Notes: generated by a model from the sequence alone, not told the origin. A stretch of DNA of 64,000 nt from Pseudoalteromonas sp. R3 (GCF_004014715.1 NZ_CP034835.1:4402001-4466000); one strand, 5' to 3'; counted from the stretch's first letter, positions 37,573-45,662 are shown. Program-made: numbers and translations.

Positions 37573-39756
37573 TCAAAGTGACTCAGTCTCTTTTAACGTG
37601 ACTTTAATCAGTTGGTTTTCCACGACTTCAATCAGATCCAGGATTAACCCGCCACGTTTTTGGGAGTATTTCATATTGCTGATCACATATTTAGAAGTAT
37701 CTATATGATAGAACTCAGAAATCACGGATGGTGCGCTGAAGTCAAGTTTGTAGATGGTTTCACCGTCAGAATGGTAGATATCCCCTTCGCCTATAGCAAG
37801 CGTGTGCTTATACTTCACCTGAGGTAAATCAATAGTTCGGGTTATCTCTCCCGACTGGATATTGTAAAGTACGACTTTATCACTGGAAGACAAAGAAACC
37901 AGGTGCTCGTCATCAAGACGTCCTATCCACAATGAATCCGATGTCGGTAGTGGAGTGACCTTTTTCTCTGTCAAAGAATAGCTAAACACCCGGCTTTTCA
38001 CTTTGTGGTCATCCACCACCACATACCCAAGCTCATGAGGTCCGATAAACTCGGCAGCCACCACAACCCCCTGCGCATTGATACTGTCAGCCAGAGTCAT
38101 CTCCGACAACTTATACACGTCAATTTTATCTTTATACTGAACTAATAAGTGATCACTGGCAGAGTTATAACGCAATGCAGTGTAGTTATCTTGTGGCAGC
38201 GCTAGCGGCACGATTTGACCATCTGATTGCTGCTTTCTCACGATACGCTGATCCCCCTGACGTGTCAGGAATAAGAATTCATCGCCGACCTCAGTAGCTG
38301 AAGTGTCTTCCAGTGGGCTCGCAATGAGCTCTGTCAGCCCAAGAGTCTGCTGATCTAATAGGAATACATCAGCCTGAAAAGGGTAACTCACCATCAATAA
38401 TGTGTTGCTATCCAGTATCTGAGAGCTAGCATATTGTTGTTCAGTCTGAAGTTGCTCGACACTATGTAGTCGTTTCTGCGCCAAAGAAAACCGATATAGC
38501 TGATTTGCGCTATTATCAAACCAACTGACTAAATCATGTTCAGCATCATAGTTTACTGCCCAGATCCGGTTCGCCGACTCATACAACTTAATCTGATTGC
38601 CACCGTCCAGATCGGTCATATACAGCTCATTGGATTCATACTGCCTGCGTTCAAACAGGATCACCTGCTTCTGAGCGACATAAGTTAAAAAGCGATCGCC
38701 ATAAGAATTCAGGTTGGGTGAGGTAATTTGAAATTCATCACCGGTGCTCAGATCACGGCTTGTCAATACAGATAATTCATCGCGGTTGCGATAGCCACTT
38801 TTTGAATACACAAAGCGCCCAGCCGCCACGCCACCACCCGTTGTATAATGCAGGGTACAATCAAAAACATGCCGGTTGCTGGTAATAAAATCAGCGCTCA
38901 GTTGCCACACCTGACACTGATCTTCACTCACAGCCCGATAGTAAATAAAGCTGGAATCAACCGACCACCCGACCGGAAAATAATTTACACCTGGGTTACC
39001 AATGCGTTTCTCATGTCCATTTTCCAGTGACTTAACCACCAGTGCATAGTTCTTGTTATCATTCTGAATAAAAGAAAATGCAACGTGCTGTTTATTAGGA
39101 GACAGGTTGAGCGTGGCGTAACGACCAGGTAGCCAGGACAGTACGCTTTCTTCAATATCACTGCGGGTGAGGGTATGCACTTTTTGCTCTCCCGTAAAAA
39201 AGCCCGTTGGCAAGATATACCAGGCCAGTGGAGGCAAGACAAGGAGCAAAGGTAGCAATACATAACGCCACCGCAGCGTGCTTTTGCGATGATTGTTAGT
39301 TGTTACATGGGGCTGAGCCCGGGTAGAAAGTTCAGATTCTCCAGGCAAAGAAGCGGGTTTTGGCTCAGTGCCGGTCTGGGAGGAAAACGTAGACGGTTTT
39401 TCAACATGATCATAGTAAACAATTTCTGGCTCAAGAAAAAAGCTATACCCTTTGCGATAGTGCGTCTTTACAATCGTCCCTTTCTGCTTGTCAGACTTCA
39501 GAATCTTTCTTAATTCTGACATCGCGCGATTGATAGCGTTATCATCTACATAGTGTTGAGACCAGACATCTTCTACCAGATTTTGTCGGGTGATGATCTG
39601 TTCATTATTGATTATAAGGTAGCAAAGCAGTCGAAATAACAGGGGCTCGAGCTCTCGCTCAACCTCTCCATCACTGATACTTTGGTGCTTTGGATCTAGT
39701 ATCCAGGCTCCAAATTTCACCTCCTTGACCTGCCTTGAAAATCTTACTTCATTCAT
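37573..39756 (-). CDS. CadC/ToxR-like membrane regulator with beta-propeller sensor (1)
   Basis: This 727-aa protein has an N-terminal OmpR-type winged helix (LEPLLFRLLCYLIINNEQII, DDNAINRAMSELRKILK, KTHYRKGYSF). One TM helix follows (YVLLPLLLVLPPLAWYIL, near residues 165-185). The ~540-residue extracytoplasmic part shows repeated TolB/WD-like strands (ELYMTDLDGGNQIKLYESAN). It should act as a one-component regulator that binds DNA from the inner membrane and senses a periplasmic signal. It has a close paralog at 56107-58251. Both sit upstream of GG-peptide and barrel-sandwich genes, suggesting they control them. Confidence 0.88.
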   Translation of the reverse strand: MNEVRFSRQVKEVKFGAWILDPKHQSISDGEVERELEPLLFRLLCYLIINNEQIITRQNLVEDVWSQHYVDDNAINRAMSELRKILKSDKQKGTIVKTHYRKGYSFFLEPEIVYYDHVEKPSTFSSQTGTEPKPASLPGESELSTRAQPHVTTNNHRKSTLRWRYVLLPLLLVLPPLAWYILPTGFFTGEQKVHTLTRSDIEESVLSWLPGRYATLNLSPNKQHVAFSFIQNDNKNYALVVKSLENGHEKRIGNPGVNYFPVGWSVDSSFIYYRAVSEDQCQVWQLSADFITSNRHVFDCTLHYTTGGGVAAGRFVYSKSGYRNRDELSVLTSRDLSTGDEFQITSPNLNSYGDRFLTYVAQKQVILFERRQYESNELYMTDLDGGNQIKLYESANRIWAVNYDAEHDLVSWFDNSANQLYRFSLAQKRLHSVEQLQTEQQYASSQILDSNTLLMVSYPFQADVFLLDQQTLGLTELIASPLEDTSATEVGDEFLFLTRQGDQRIVRKQQSDGQIVPLALPQDNYTALRYNSASDHLLVQYKDKIDVYKLSEMTLADSINAQGVVVAAEFIGPHELGYVVVDDHKVKSRVFSYSLTEKKVTPLPTSDSLWIGRLDDEHLVSLSSSDKVVLYNIQSGEITRTIDLPQVKYKHTLAIGEGDIYHSDGETIYKLDFSAPSVISEFYHIDTSKYVISNMKYSQKRGGLILDLIEVVENQLIKVTLKETESL

Positions 39757-40256
39757 GGTGACTCATGATCCCATATCCTTTCACTTCATCCCCGGGCTTC
39801 ATTCGGATTGGGGCAATAGCGAATGGCAAGTTAATAAATCAGAATAAGTCACAACTTTTCAACCCAAGTGACTCTTTCGTATCATCTTGAACGATAATAT
39901 ATAGTAAATCACAAAAACAAAACAATTTAGTAATATTAAAGGTAAAGAATTTTCCCCACAGTCCCTAAGAACAGAAGTCAAATCACTGATAAACAATAAT
40001 ATAGATAGAAATCTGCCAGATGACAAAAGACCCCAAACAAGGTCCAGCGCTGACTTGATGTAAATAATCAACGGAGCATAATTAACAATAAAAGCGCATT
40101 TCAGGCAATAATTCATTCAGCATCACTAATGCATAGGCCGTGCGCCTCATATCCATAAAAAAATCCATGTATCAAACTGACATTAACGTAGCAAAGAAAA
40201 AGGGCTGAATACACATTCAGCCCCGAACAACAAGTAAAACTAAGAGATACGACTCG
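39757..40256. other. 500-base AT-rich gap
   Basis: Holds the regulator promoter and, at its other end, the terminator of the graspetide-like operon. A minus frame at 39859-40116 (85 codons, hydrophobic, two possible TM helices) has no ribosome site; it is not annotated as a gene. Confidence 0.5.
40196..40223 (-). terminator. Terminator of the ATP-grasp/peptide operon
   Basis: On the minus strand, stem GGGCTGAAT / ATTCAGCCC with a 4-base loop is followed by TTTTTCTTT. It lies 35 bases after the last peptide stop codon. Confidence 0.85.
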
Positions 40257-40361
40257 TTAGCAAATAGTACGAGTCGGGTCATTAGGATCGCCCAGGCCAA
40301 TGCCCATAACAAAACCACCAGTGACTGACGCTAACTCTTCAGATGTCTTTAAATCTTTCAT
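40257..40361 (-). CDS. GG-leader peptide (34 aa), last of the ATP-grasp operon
   Basis: Leader MKDLKTSEELASVTGG, core FVMGIGLGDPNDPTRTIC. The double glycine follows the V-T-G-G form seen in the other operon members. One Cys at the C terminus, and Asp/Thr residues that could be ester partners. It lacks the ENGGPI...PEDG block of its neighbours. Confidence 0.75.
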   Translation of the reverse strand: MKDLKTSEELASVTGGFVMGIGLGDPNDPTRTIC

Positions 40362-40455
40362 ACTGATTTCCTTTGATATTCTTCTGATTTACAGCACTAG
40401 GTTCACGACCCTAGTGCTGTGGAGCATATGAATGCCCTTCGCAACTAAGCTTGAA

Positions 40456-40617
40456 TTACATCTTAAGTGGCGGTAACGGATCTTTACCATCTTCTGGAAT
40501 TGCCATAGTGATTCGGATAGGCCCACCGTTTTCGCACCGGTATTCCGTTATCTGAACTTCTTGCAGACCACCAGTCACGTTTTCTTGCTGTGCTTTATTG
40601 AGTGAAAAAGGGTGCAT
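40456..40617 (-). CDS. Graspetide-like precursor A (53 aa)
   Basis: Leader MHPFSLNKAQQENVTGG, then LQEVQITEYRC, then the block ENGGPIRITMAIPEDGKDP and a PLPPLKM tail. The segment T-M-A-I-P-E-D aligns with T-M-R-Y-P-S-D of marinostatin and T-x-K-Y-P-S-D of microviridins, the hallmark of ester-cross-linked graspetides made by ATP-grasp ligases; the usual Lys/Arg is replaced by Ala. It shares leader and block with the two copies upstream. Confidence 0.8.
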   Translation of the reverse strand: MHPFSLNKAQQENVTGGLQEVQITEYRCENGGPIRITMAIPEDGKDPLPPLKM

Positions 40618-40740
40618 ATTTTTTCCCTATTAATCTTCTAACATGGTTAAAAAGCGAGAGTAAGCCTTATATTCCCGATAACTCCGCCAAGTGTTTCAGG
40701 GCAGCTTCACTCTCTATCAACGTCTTGCCATCAATGCGTT

Positions 40741-40893
40741 TTACATAGTGATAGGTGTTGGATCGTAACCGTCTTCAGGATAAGCCTGAGTGATATCAAT
40801 TGGGCCGCCATTTTCTTTAAGCAGATCTGAAATGAAAACATTTCCGCCGGTTACATTTTGCTTTTGGGTCTTATCTAATGAAAAAGGGTGCAT
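40741..40893 (-). CDS. Graspetide-like precursor B, copy 2 (50 aa)
   Basis: Leader MHPFSLDKTQKQNVTGG, then NVFISDLLK and the block ENGGPIDITQAYPEDGYDP with tail TPITM. The stretch T-Q-A-Y-P-E-D fits the T-x-[K/R]-Y-P-[S/E]-D graspetide signature apart from Ala for Lys/Arg. The protein is identical to that of the copy at 41017-41169. Confidence 0.82.
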   Translation of the reverse strand: MHPFSLDKTQKQNVTGGNVFISDLLKENGGPIDITQAYPEDGYDPTPITM

Positions 40894-41016
40894 ATTTTTT
40901 CCTTATTAATCTTCTAACATGGTTAAAAAGCGAGAGTAAGCCTTATATTCCCGATAACTCCGCCAAGTATTTCAGGGCAGCTTCACTCTCTATCAACGTC
41001 TTGCCATCAATGCGTT

Positions 41017-41169
41017 TTACATAGTGATAGGTGTTGGATCGTAACCGTCTTCAGGATAAGCCTGAGTGATATCAATTGGGCCGCCATTTTCTTTAAGCAG
41101 ATCTGAAATGAAAACATTTCCGCCGGTTACATTTTGCTTTTGGGTCTTATCTAATGAAAAAGGGTGCAT
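41017..41169 (-). CDS. Graspetide-like precursor B, copy 1 (50 aa)
   Basis: Same protein as 40741-40893 (leader MHPFSLDKTQKQNVTGG, block ENGGPIDITQAYPEDGYDP). It lies downstream of the ATP-grasp ligase and a further GG-peptide gene in one minus-strand operon. Confidence 0.82.
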   Translation of the reverse strand: MHPFSLDKTQKQNVTGGNVFISDLLKENGGPIDITQAYPEDGYDPTPITM

Positions 41170-41263
41170 ATTTTTTCCTTATTACTGTTATATAATGGTT
41201 AAATTTAATTACTACAGGCTCAATATCTCCGCCAAGATAACTGAAGAAGATATCTAGATAAAT

Positions 41264-41377
41264 TTATTCAAAGAATTCAAAAATCGCATCAATGACGTCA
41301 ATCCAGGGTTGATCAGGAGCCGTCGTATTCACACCACCAACCACTGTGCTGAATTCCATCTTACTGAGTTCTTTCAT
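41264..41377 (-). CDS. GG-leader peptide (37 aa) next to ATP-grasp gene
   Basis: Leader MKELSKMEFSTVVGG, core beginning VNTTAPDQPWIDVIDAIFEF. The core is Thr- and acid-rich with several aromatic residues and no Cys, so ester or amide cross-links between Thr and Asp/Glu by the ATP-grasp enzyme 31 bases upstream are possible. It is the first peptide after the ligase gene. Confidence 0.75.
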   Translation of the reverse strand: MKELSKMEFSTVVGGVNTTAPDQPWIDVIDAIFEFFE

Positions 41378-41407
41378 CTGCTTATTCCTCTGTTAAGTGC
41401 CAATAAC

Positions 41408-42328
41408 TCAGCCTTTCCCTAACATATAATCAACTAAGTGATCAGTTATAGAGATCCCTGAGCGTTTCTCAAACCCAATAAACATCGGAGAGGGGTTTGC
41501 CTCTAAAAAGTAGTACTCTCCGCGCTCATTTCTTCGCCAGTCAATGGCAGTCCAGTTCAAATGCAGAGTTCGTGCAATCTGCCTGGATTGCTCAATGATC
41601 TCTGCGGGAGTCTCAATAGCCAGGAGCTCCATGTTGTCATCTTCTCGAAAGTCTGCCCGATCACTTTTCAGCTCAACCGAAATCACTTTATCCCCAATGA
41701 CATAACTGCGGATATTAGTGCCGGCAATAAACTCCTGAACGGTGATAGGCGACTTGGCCAGCGCAGCGGTAACACGCTCTGACTCCAGGTGTGCCTCTGT
41801 CAGCAATTCGGTATGCGCGCCCCCAAACACTGGCTTAAAAATAGATTGCTTGAGCACACTAAACGCGGTTTTGATGTCCGCCAGATTGTTGCCAACATAG
41901 GTCTGAGGAATGCGTACACCCAGACGTTTTACTTTAGTCAATTGAAACGGCTTCTCTTTATGATGCTGAAATGCTTCCCAGCTGTTTAACCAGATGGTGT
42001 CGTTATCAAGAAAAAACCAGGTTCTCAGACATGCCATCGCATCTTGAGCTGCAATGCTTTCCGCACTCATGTAGTTTTCTCGGGTAGACTCATCCGAGAC
42101 ACCGGAAAAACCGCGCCAAAATACCGCTTGGATTTCATCTAAAGTCAGTGTTTTTCCGCATGCAAGGGTTAAGCTTCCAAGTTCTTCATTAGGCTCATAA
42201 CTAAACTGAACCTTACGCGGGAAGTCGTGCGTAGACAGTAGATAAGCATCAAGCCCGCGCATTTTCAGCTTCTCAAGCATATATTGCGCGTGTTCATCCT
42301 GCTGTTGTCCAAGTACGATAAATGCCAT
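41408..42328 (-). CDS. MvdD/RimK-type ATP-grasp peptide ligase
   Basis: This 306-aa protein has the graspetide-ligase layout: an N-terminal domain with VFWRGFSG, central QLTKVKRLGVRIPQTYVGNN, the ATP-binding strand SIFKPVFGGAHTELL, TVQEFIAGTNIRSYVIGDKV, and the magnesium-binding end GEYYFLEANPSPMFIGFEKR. Such enzymes make omega-ester or omega-amide links between Ser/Thr/Lys and Asp/Glu side chains. Directly downstream are five GG-leader peptide genes, three with a marinostatin-like T-x-A-x-P-E-D block, which are its probable substrates. Only one ligase is present. Confidence 0.9.
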   Translation of the reverse strand: MAFIVLGQQQDEHAQYMLEKLKMRGLDAYLLSTHDFPRKVQFSYEPNEELGSLTLACGKTLTLDEIQAVFWRGFSGVSDESTRENYMSAESIAAQDAMACLRTWFFLDNDTIWLNSWEAFQHHKEKPFQLTKVKRLGVRIPQTYVGNNLADIKTAFSVLKQSIFKPVFGGAHTELLTEAHLESERVTAALAKSPITVQEFIAGTNIRSYVIGDKVISVELKSDRADFREDDNMELLAIETPAEIIEQSRQIARTLHLNWTAIDWRRNERGEYYFLEANPSPMFIGFEKRSGISITDHLVDYMLGKG

Positions 42329-42346
42329 CTCTGATGCTCTCCAAAT

Positions 42347-42526
42347 TTACATACGATAAAAATTAACAGGTTGCTCATCACCGATGTTAAATTCGGCATC
42401 TGCAACATTGATCAATGAACAATCCAGACCATCAGGCTGAAAATAATCGTCCAGGCAATCACCAATAAGCTGTTGGTTTAATAAGAAAGCCAGCTCTTTG
42501 TCTGTATAAAATTTTGTTTTCGCCAT
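42347..42526 (-). CDS. 59-aa acidic protein at the head of the ATP-grasp operon
   Basis: Begins MAKTKFYTDKELAFLLNQQL with a strong GGAGGC ribosome site, and ends 18 bases before the ATP-grasp start. The sequence is acidic (GDCLDDYFQPDGLDCSLINV) with two Cys and no GG or GA site. It could be an accessory protein for the ligase or an atypical precursor. The family is not recognised. Confidence 0.6.
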   Translation of the reverse strand: MAKTKFYTDKELAFLLNQQLIGDCLDDYFQPDGLDCSLINVADAEFNIGDEQPVNFYRM

Positions 42527-43349
42527 TGTGCCTCCAAATAATCAGGCATCTGCGAAAAGCTGTGCTTATGAATGCCTGGCTAATTTTCTAAATTGTTCAA
42601 TTTTAAATTCCGATTATTGTTTTTTGTCTTGCGCTGTAACGCTTTGACGGTGTGCATGATGACACCGAGAATTTAATAAATCAAAATTATGAAAAACAAA
42701 ATTTAAGCAACAAATACAACAACTTACCCCTCACCATTATCCTTAGATATACCTTAATTATGTGCTAAATATGAATACCTGAATGGTTATAAAAATATTC
42801 ATATAGAAAAAACGTATTGGTACCCATACTGGAGATTTGCGTGTATACACAACATGCAGCAGCACCGGCCTTTTCTTACTTAATGTCGCTTGCCATTGCT
42901 GAAGCGGGTATAAACATGGTCAACAAAGCTGCGCGACCACCACAGTGCAAAATCTGCAAGCCAGTAGTATGTGAGATGCTACAAAACAGAAAAAGTAGCA
43001 GTAAAAAAGTGGTGGTTAGCTTGACTCACCAGTTGTTTTTGGTGCATTCAAAAGGGGCAGTGCGAAAACACAACACAGACGGCCTGACGACTCAAAAGTC
43101 GCAAGCTTTGTCATAATTTACAGCAGGTAAAGCTCTTGTGATGAGTGTGTATTGAACCTGCAAGTCTCAGATAAGAAAGCATCACATAGTTCAAATTATG
43201 GATCTTGAAACTGGCCTCATTGTCCTCAGGGCCGGAAATTATCACTCATCACAAATGAAAGGGAGCGAGTCAGAAATACATTACATAAAAAAGCCGTGCA
43301 GAGTCTCTGCACGGCTTTTTCAACTGCGGCTTGTGCCGCATGTCGACAC
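42527..43349. other. 823-base gap upstream of ATP-grasp operon
   Basis: AT-rich near 42700-42800, where the operon promoter should be. A plus-strand frame is open 42817-43116, and a GTG at 42841 has GGAG 7 bases upstream; its product (with CKICKPVVCEM) resembles nothing known, so it is left unannotated. The hairpin at 43285-43320 closes the region. Confidence 0.45.
43285..43320. terminator. Bidirectional terminator
   Basis: An 11-bp stem (GCCGTGCAGAG / CTCTGCACGGC) flanked by AAAAAA and TTTTT. It terminates the minus-strand GG-peptide gene that ends at 43350 and any plus-strand transcript from 42.8 kb. Confidence 0.88.
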
Positions 43350-43454
43350 TTAGTTAAATTTCTTGTCTTGAGGAGGGAAAAGGATACATCCGCCCTCATC
43401 AATACCGCCAGAAACCAATGCCAACTGCGCGTTGTTTTTTTCAATGACTTTCAT
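43350..43454 (-). CDS. GG-leader peptide with EGGC core (1)
   Basis: 34 aa: leader MKVIEKNNAQLALVSGG, core IDEGGCILFPPQDKKFN. GGAG ribosome site. The core motif E-G-G-C-I recurs in peptides at 44888 and 45856, defining a family with one Cys near the core N terminus. Confidence 0.78.
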   Translation of the reverse strand: MKVIEKNNAQLALVSGGIDEGGCILFPPQDKKFN

Positions 43455-43474
43455 ATTATTCTCCAGGTTTAGGT

Positions 43475-43564
43475 TTAAAGATCACATTCAATTTTTGAAA
43501 GGTCTTTCTTCTGATTGCTAGTGCCACCAGTGACTGCTTTTAGTTCTTCATTAGTTAAATACAT
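43475..43564 (-). CDS. GG-leader peptide (29 aa)
   Basis: Leader MYLTNEELKAVTGG, core TSNQKKDLSKIECDL: the shortest of the set, with one Cys near the end. It lies 20 bases upstream of the EGGC peptide gene and is probably co-transcribed. Leader hydrophobic/acidic spacing (LTxEELxxVTGG) matches classical double-glycine leaders. Confidence 0.75.
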   Translation of the reverse strand: MYLTNEELKAVTGGTSNQKKDLSKIECDL

Positions 43565-44054
43565 ATTTCACCTCATACAAATAAAAATGCGCAGGGAGCG
43601 CAAAGAAACACAATGCCAATTAAAAAAGCATTATATTTAGAACCATAAAGTTCATTGCTTAAAATTCTAGCGAAGGTTTCCTTTGCCCAGCAGCTTGAAA
43701 AGCCGCGTTGATATAATCATGGTCACCTGTCTGGCTAGATTATATAAAACCTTTAATCAGCACTTTAAAACAGCATTAACCATAAGAATTTTAAACAATT
43801 AATTTAGGTAATTTAGAAGGTGGTGCATTTATAAAGCCCCACCTTCTGTAGAATCTACTCAGTTGCAATCCATCGCAAAATCACTTTCATTTCAACACTC
43901 AGTGACCATCTAGTGCTTAGAGTAACTTCTCTCGAAATTGGTCTCTAAAAGCCGACCCAAAGAACCAGTCATATTTCATCCATCAATGCGCAAAGCTCGC
44001 GACTGACCATTTGTATGTAATGCGCTGTTGTTCCTGGGTCTGATAAACAGCGGA
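43565..44054. other. 490-base AT-rich gap
   Basis: No ORF with a ribosome site or GG motif. Presumably holds the promoter for the two downstream peptide genes. Confidence 0.5.
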
Positions 44055-44162
44055 CTAGTTGCTGTTTTTCTCTCTTTCCATCTTTTCCAGCATCTTATGT
44101 GTTGTATCACCACCAGACACCTGAGTTGTTTGCTTTTTATCCAACATAGTAAACATATTCAT
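44055..44162 (-). CDS. GG-leader peptide (35 aa)
   Basis: Leader MNMFTMLDKKQTTQVSGG, core DTTHKMLEKMEREKNSN. The core is charged, helical-looking and without Cys, unlike a bacteriocin. A GGAG ribosome site lies upstream. Confidence 0.68.
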   Translation of the reverse strand: MNMFTMLDKKQTTQVSGGDTTHKMLEKMEREKNSN

Positions 44163-44887
44163 CTCCAAAAAATTGTTATCAGCACTTAATTCACCTAAGC
44201 GCTTGAGGCCATGATGAGTGAGGTCAGAGTCATTGTCAAAAAGGTGGGAATAACAATTTAACCATAAATATCAGAAGCTTAACCCAATCTATTTCCTACC
44301 AATAACCGAACTATCAGCTCTATATATGCAGGCTCACTGAATTCGGGCACAGGTTGTGCGCTTTCCCCTAGTGCCCTGCCCTGACAGTCGCCTCCTGATG
44401 CCAGCTAACCAGGCTAGATACGTTTTCGCATCCAGCAACTTACTAACATGACGCATCATCACAAAGGAGCATCAGGGAAAGCTATAACAGGGAAAGTCAG
44501 AAGCAGGTATATGCAGGTGGCGTTTTTATGTCACAAGGTGCTACTGCATACTAAGTCCGCTTTGTGAATGCTTCGATCAATCACAAAGTGTGTTAGGCAT
44601 ATCTCGGTTCGACCTGATACATCAGATATATTCACCTAATTTTGCCTCCTCGTATCTCAGCCAGGCTTTGGTCCATACGCAGTGTCGTAGTCGGGCTCTT
44701 CTCGACCCAAGGTAGGCTAGTGAACTTTCAAATAGGTATATGAGGGGGTAAATAGCGGTATTGTTGATAACAGGCACAAAAAAAGGAGTCAACCTGACTC
44801 CTTATTTATTCAGCATTCTCACATTACAAACAGAAGCGACTTTCCGCCAAAAAAATGCCGCTTTGTCTGCAAGCTTAAAATGTGAAA
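44163..44887. other. 725-base gap with terminator
   Basis: Contains the minus-strand terminator at 44781-44803. No gene visible otherwise. Confidence 0.5.
44781..44803 (-). terminator. Terminator downstream of the EGGC peptide 2 gene
   Basis: Stem AAGGAGTC / GACTCCTT with a 5-base loop. Read on the minus strand it is followed by a run of T. Confidence 0.8.
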
Positions 44888-44989
44888 TTAGTGCTGACGG
44901 CGCTTAGTGGGATCAAATACATCCACACAACCACCTTCAACGATACCACCTACTACTTGCTCAATGTCAGAGTGTGTTAATGTCATCAT
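44888..44989 (-). CDS. GG-leader peptide with EGGC core (2)
   Basis: 33 aa: leader MMTLTHSDIEQVVGG, core IVEGGCVDVFDPTKRRQH. Shares E-G-G-C with the peptides at 43350 and 45856. Two adjacent ATG codons; either could be the start. Last gene of the group running from 46136. Confidence 0.78.
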   Translation of the reverse strand: MMTLTHSDIEQVVGGIVEGGCVDVFDPTKRRQH

Positions 44990-45009
44990 TTTGGTCTCTC
45001 TTAGGTTCC

Positions 45010-45114
45010 TCAGAACCAGTTTTTTATGGTTTCAATCAGCAATTCAACTTCTGTGTCGGCAGGGTGTGTAGCCCCACTCACCATAGATATATCAGCTGTA
45101 TTTAAGTTTTTCAT
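45010..45114 (-). CDS. GA-leader peptide (34 aa)
   Basis: Leader MKNLNTADISMVSGA, core THPADTEVELLIETIKNWF. Cleavage after Gly-Ala is also accepted by C39 peptidases. The frame is open further upstream, but that extension overlaps the next peptide gene antisense to its frame and lacks leader features. No Cys in the core. Confidence 0.7.
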   Translation of the reverse strand: MKNLNTADISMVSGATHPADTEVELLIETIKNWF

Positions 45115-45191
45115 ATTTCTAGTCATCGTCTCACACTGATGTGGCACTGTTAGCCTGATCAGTACTGTGGCCTTGTGGCACTCAGTACCAA

Positions 45192-45284
45192 TTACAGTGT
45201 TACACGAATTGGTCGGGTGCAATCATGATCAGCTTCCCGGCCACCGCTAATTGCCAGCAGCGCTGTATCTTTTAATTCGTACAT
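45192..45284 (-). CDS. GG-leader peptide (30 aa)
   Basis: Leader MYELKDTALLAISGG, core READHDCTRPIRVTL with one Cys and basic/acidic residues. A GGA ribosome site precedes it. Part of a tight minus-strand series 45.0-46.1 kb. Confidence 0.73.
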   Translation of the reverse strand: MYELKDTALLAISGGREADHDCTRPIRVTL

Positions 45285-45327
45285 ATTTAATCCTTAAACT
45301 TTCTATTTGACGCTCAAAAAGCAGCCT

Positions 45328-45489
45328 TTACTGTGGTAGCCAAATCACTGGCTGATCACCACCCAGATCACCGCAACCGCAGTCAACACCACAAGATGAG
45401 TGATAACCACCACCGACGGCTGGCGTTGCATCAACTGGAAATGACTTACCTGCACTCAGGTTTTTGATTTTTGTTACTTTTAGCTTCAT
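45328..45489 (-). CDS. GG-leader peptide with Cys-rich core (53 aa)
   Basis: The long leader MKLKVTKIKNLSAGKSFPVD continues ATPAVGG, then core GYHSSCGVDCGCGDLGGDQP and a short VIWLPQ tail. Three Cys in CGVDCGC plus Ser residues would suit lanthionine or disulfide formation. This is the most lanthipeptide-like core in the GG library and a candidate substrate for LanB/LanC. Confidence 0.78.
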   Translation of the reverse strand: MKLKVTKIKNLSAGKSFPVDATPAVGGGYHSSCGVDCGCGDLGGDQPVIWLPQ

Positions 45490-45515
45490 TTCAGACGCTC
45501 CAATTAACCAGAAGG

Positions 45516-45653
45516 TTAGTGAATTTCATTCAGAACAGGGATAGTGCGATCAACACCACAATCATGCACAGTATGTGGACAGCCACCCGCGACTTTCACC
45601 AAAGTAGCGTCACTATTCAGTACTTTCAGATTTACTTTTTTCAGTTTCATCAT
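45516..45653 (-). CDS. GG-leader peptide, long Lys-rich leader (45 aa)
   Basis: The leader starts MMKLKKVNLKVLNSDATLVK and ends VAGG; the core begins CPHTVHDCGVDRTIPVLNEI. Two Cys and two Thr. The CGVD tetrapeptide is shared with the core at 45328, suggesting common ancestry. Either of two adjacent ATGs may start it. Confidence 0.76.
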   Translation of the reverse strand: MMKLKKVNLKVLNSDATLVKVAGGCPHTVHDCGVDRTIPVLNEIH

Positions 45654-45662
45654 GGTTTCCTA

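Larger units (their letters stand above)
40618..41169 (-). repeat. Tandem 276-bp duplication carrying graspetide-like gene B
   Basis: Two successive units (about 40618-40893 and 40894-41169) are identical over nearly the whole length, both gene and spacer, with only single-base differences in the spacer (CAAGTG/CAAGTA; CCC/CCTT near the ribosome site). This is recent gene amplification. Confidence 0.9.

Noticed and set aside
39859..40116. 85-codon hydrophobic minus-strand ORF
   Set aside because: AT-rich DNA readily gives hydrophobic frames; no Shine-Dalgarno sequence before the ATG and no operon context.
42817..43116. Plus-strand 99-codon ORF, GTG start with GGAG at 42841
   Set aside because: No recognisable family, no conserved context on that strand and an atypical composition; a ribosome-like site alone is not enough.
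45010..45222. 70-codon version of the peptide gene at 45010
   Set aside because: The extra N-terminal part overlaps another GG-peptide gene and lacks leader features; the internal ATG at 45114 gives a standard 34-aa GA-leader peptide.
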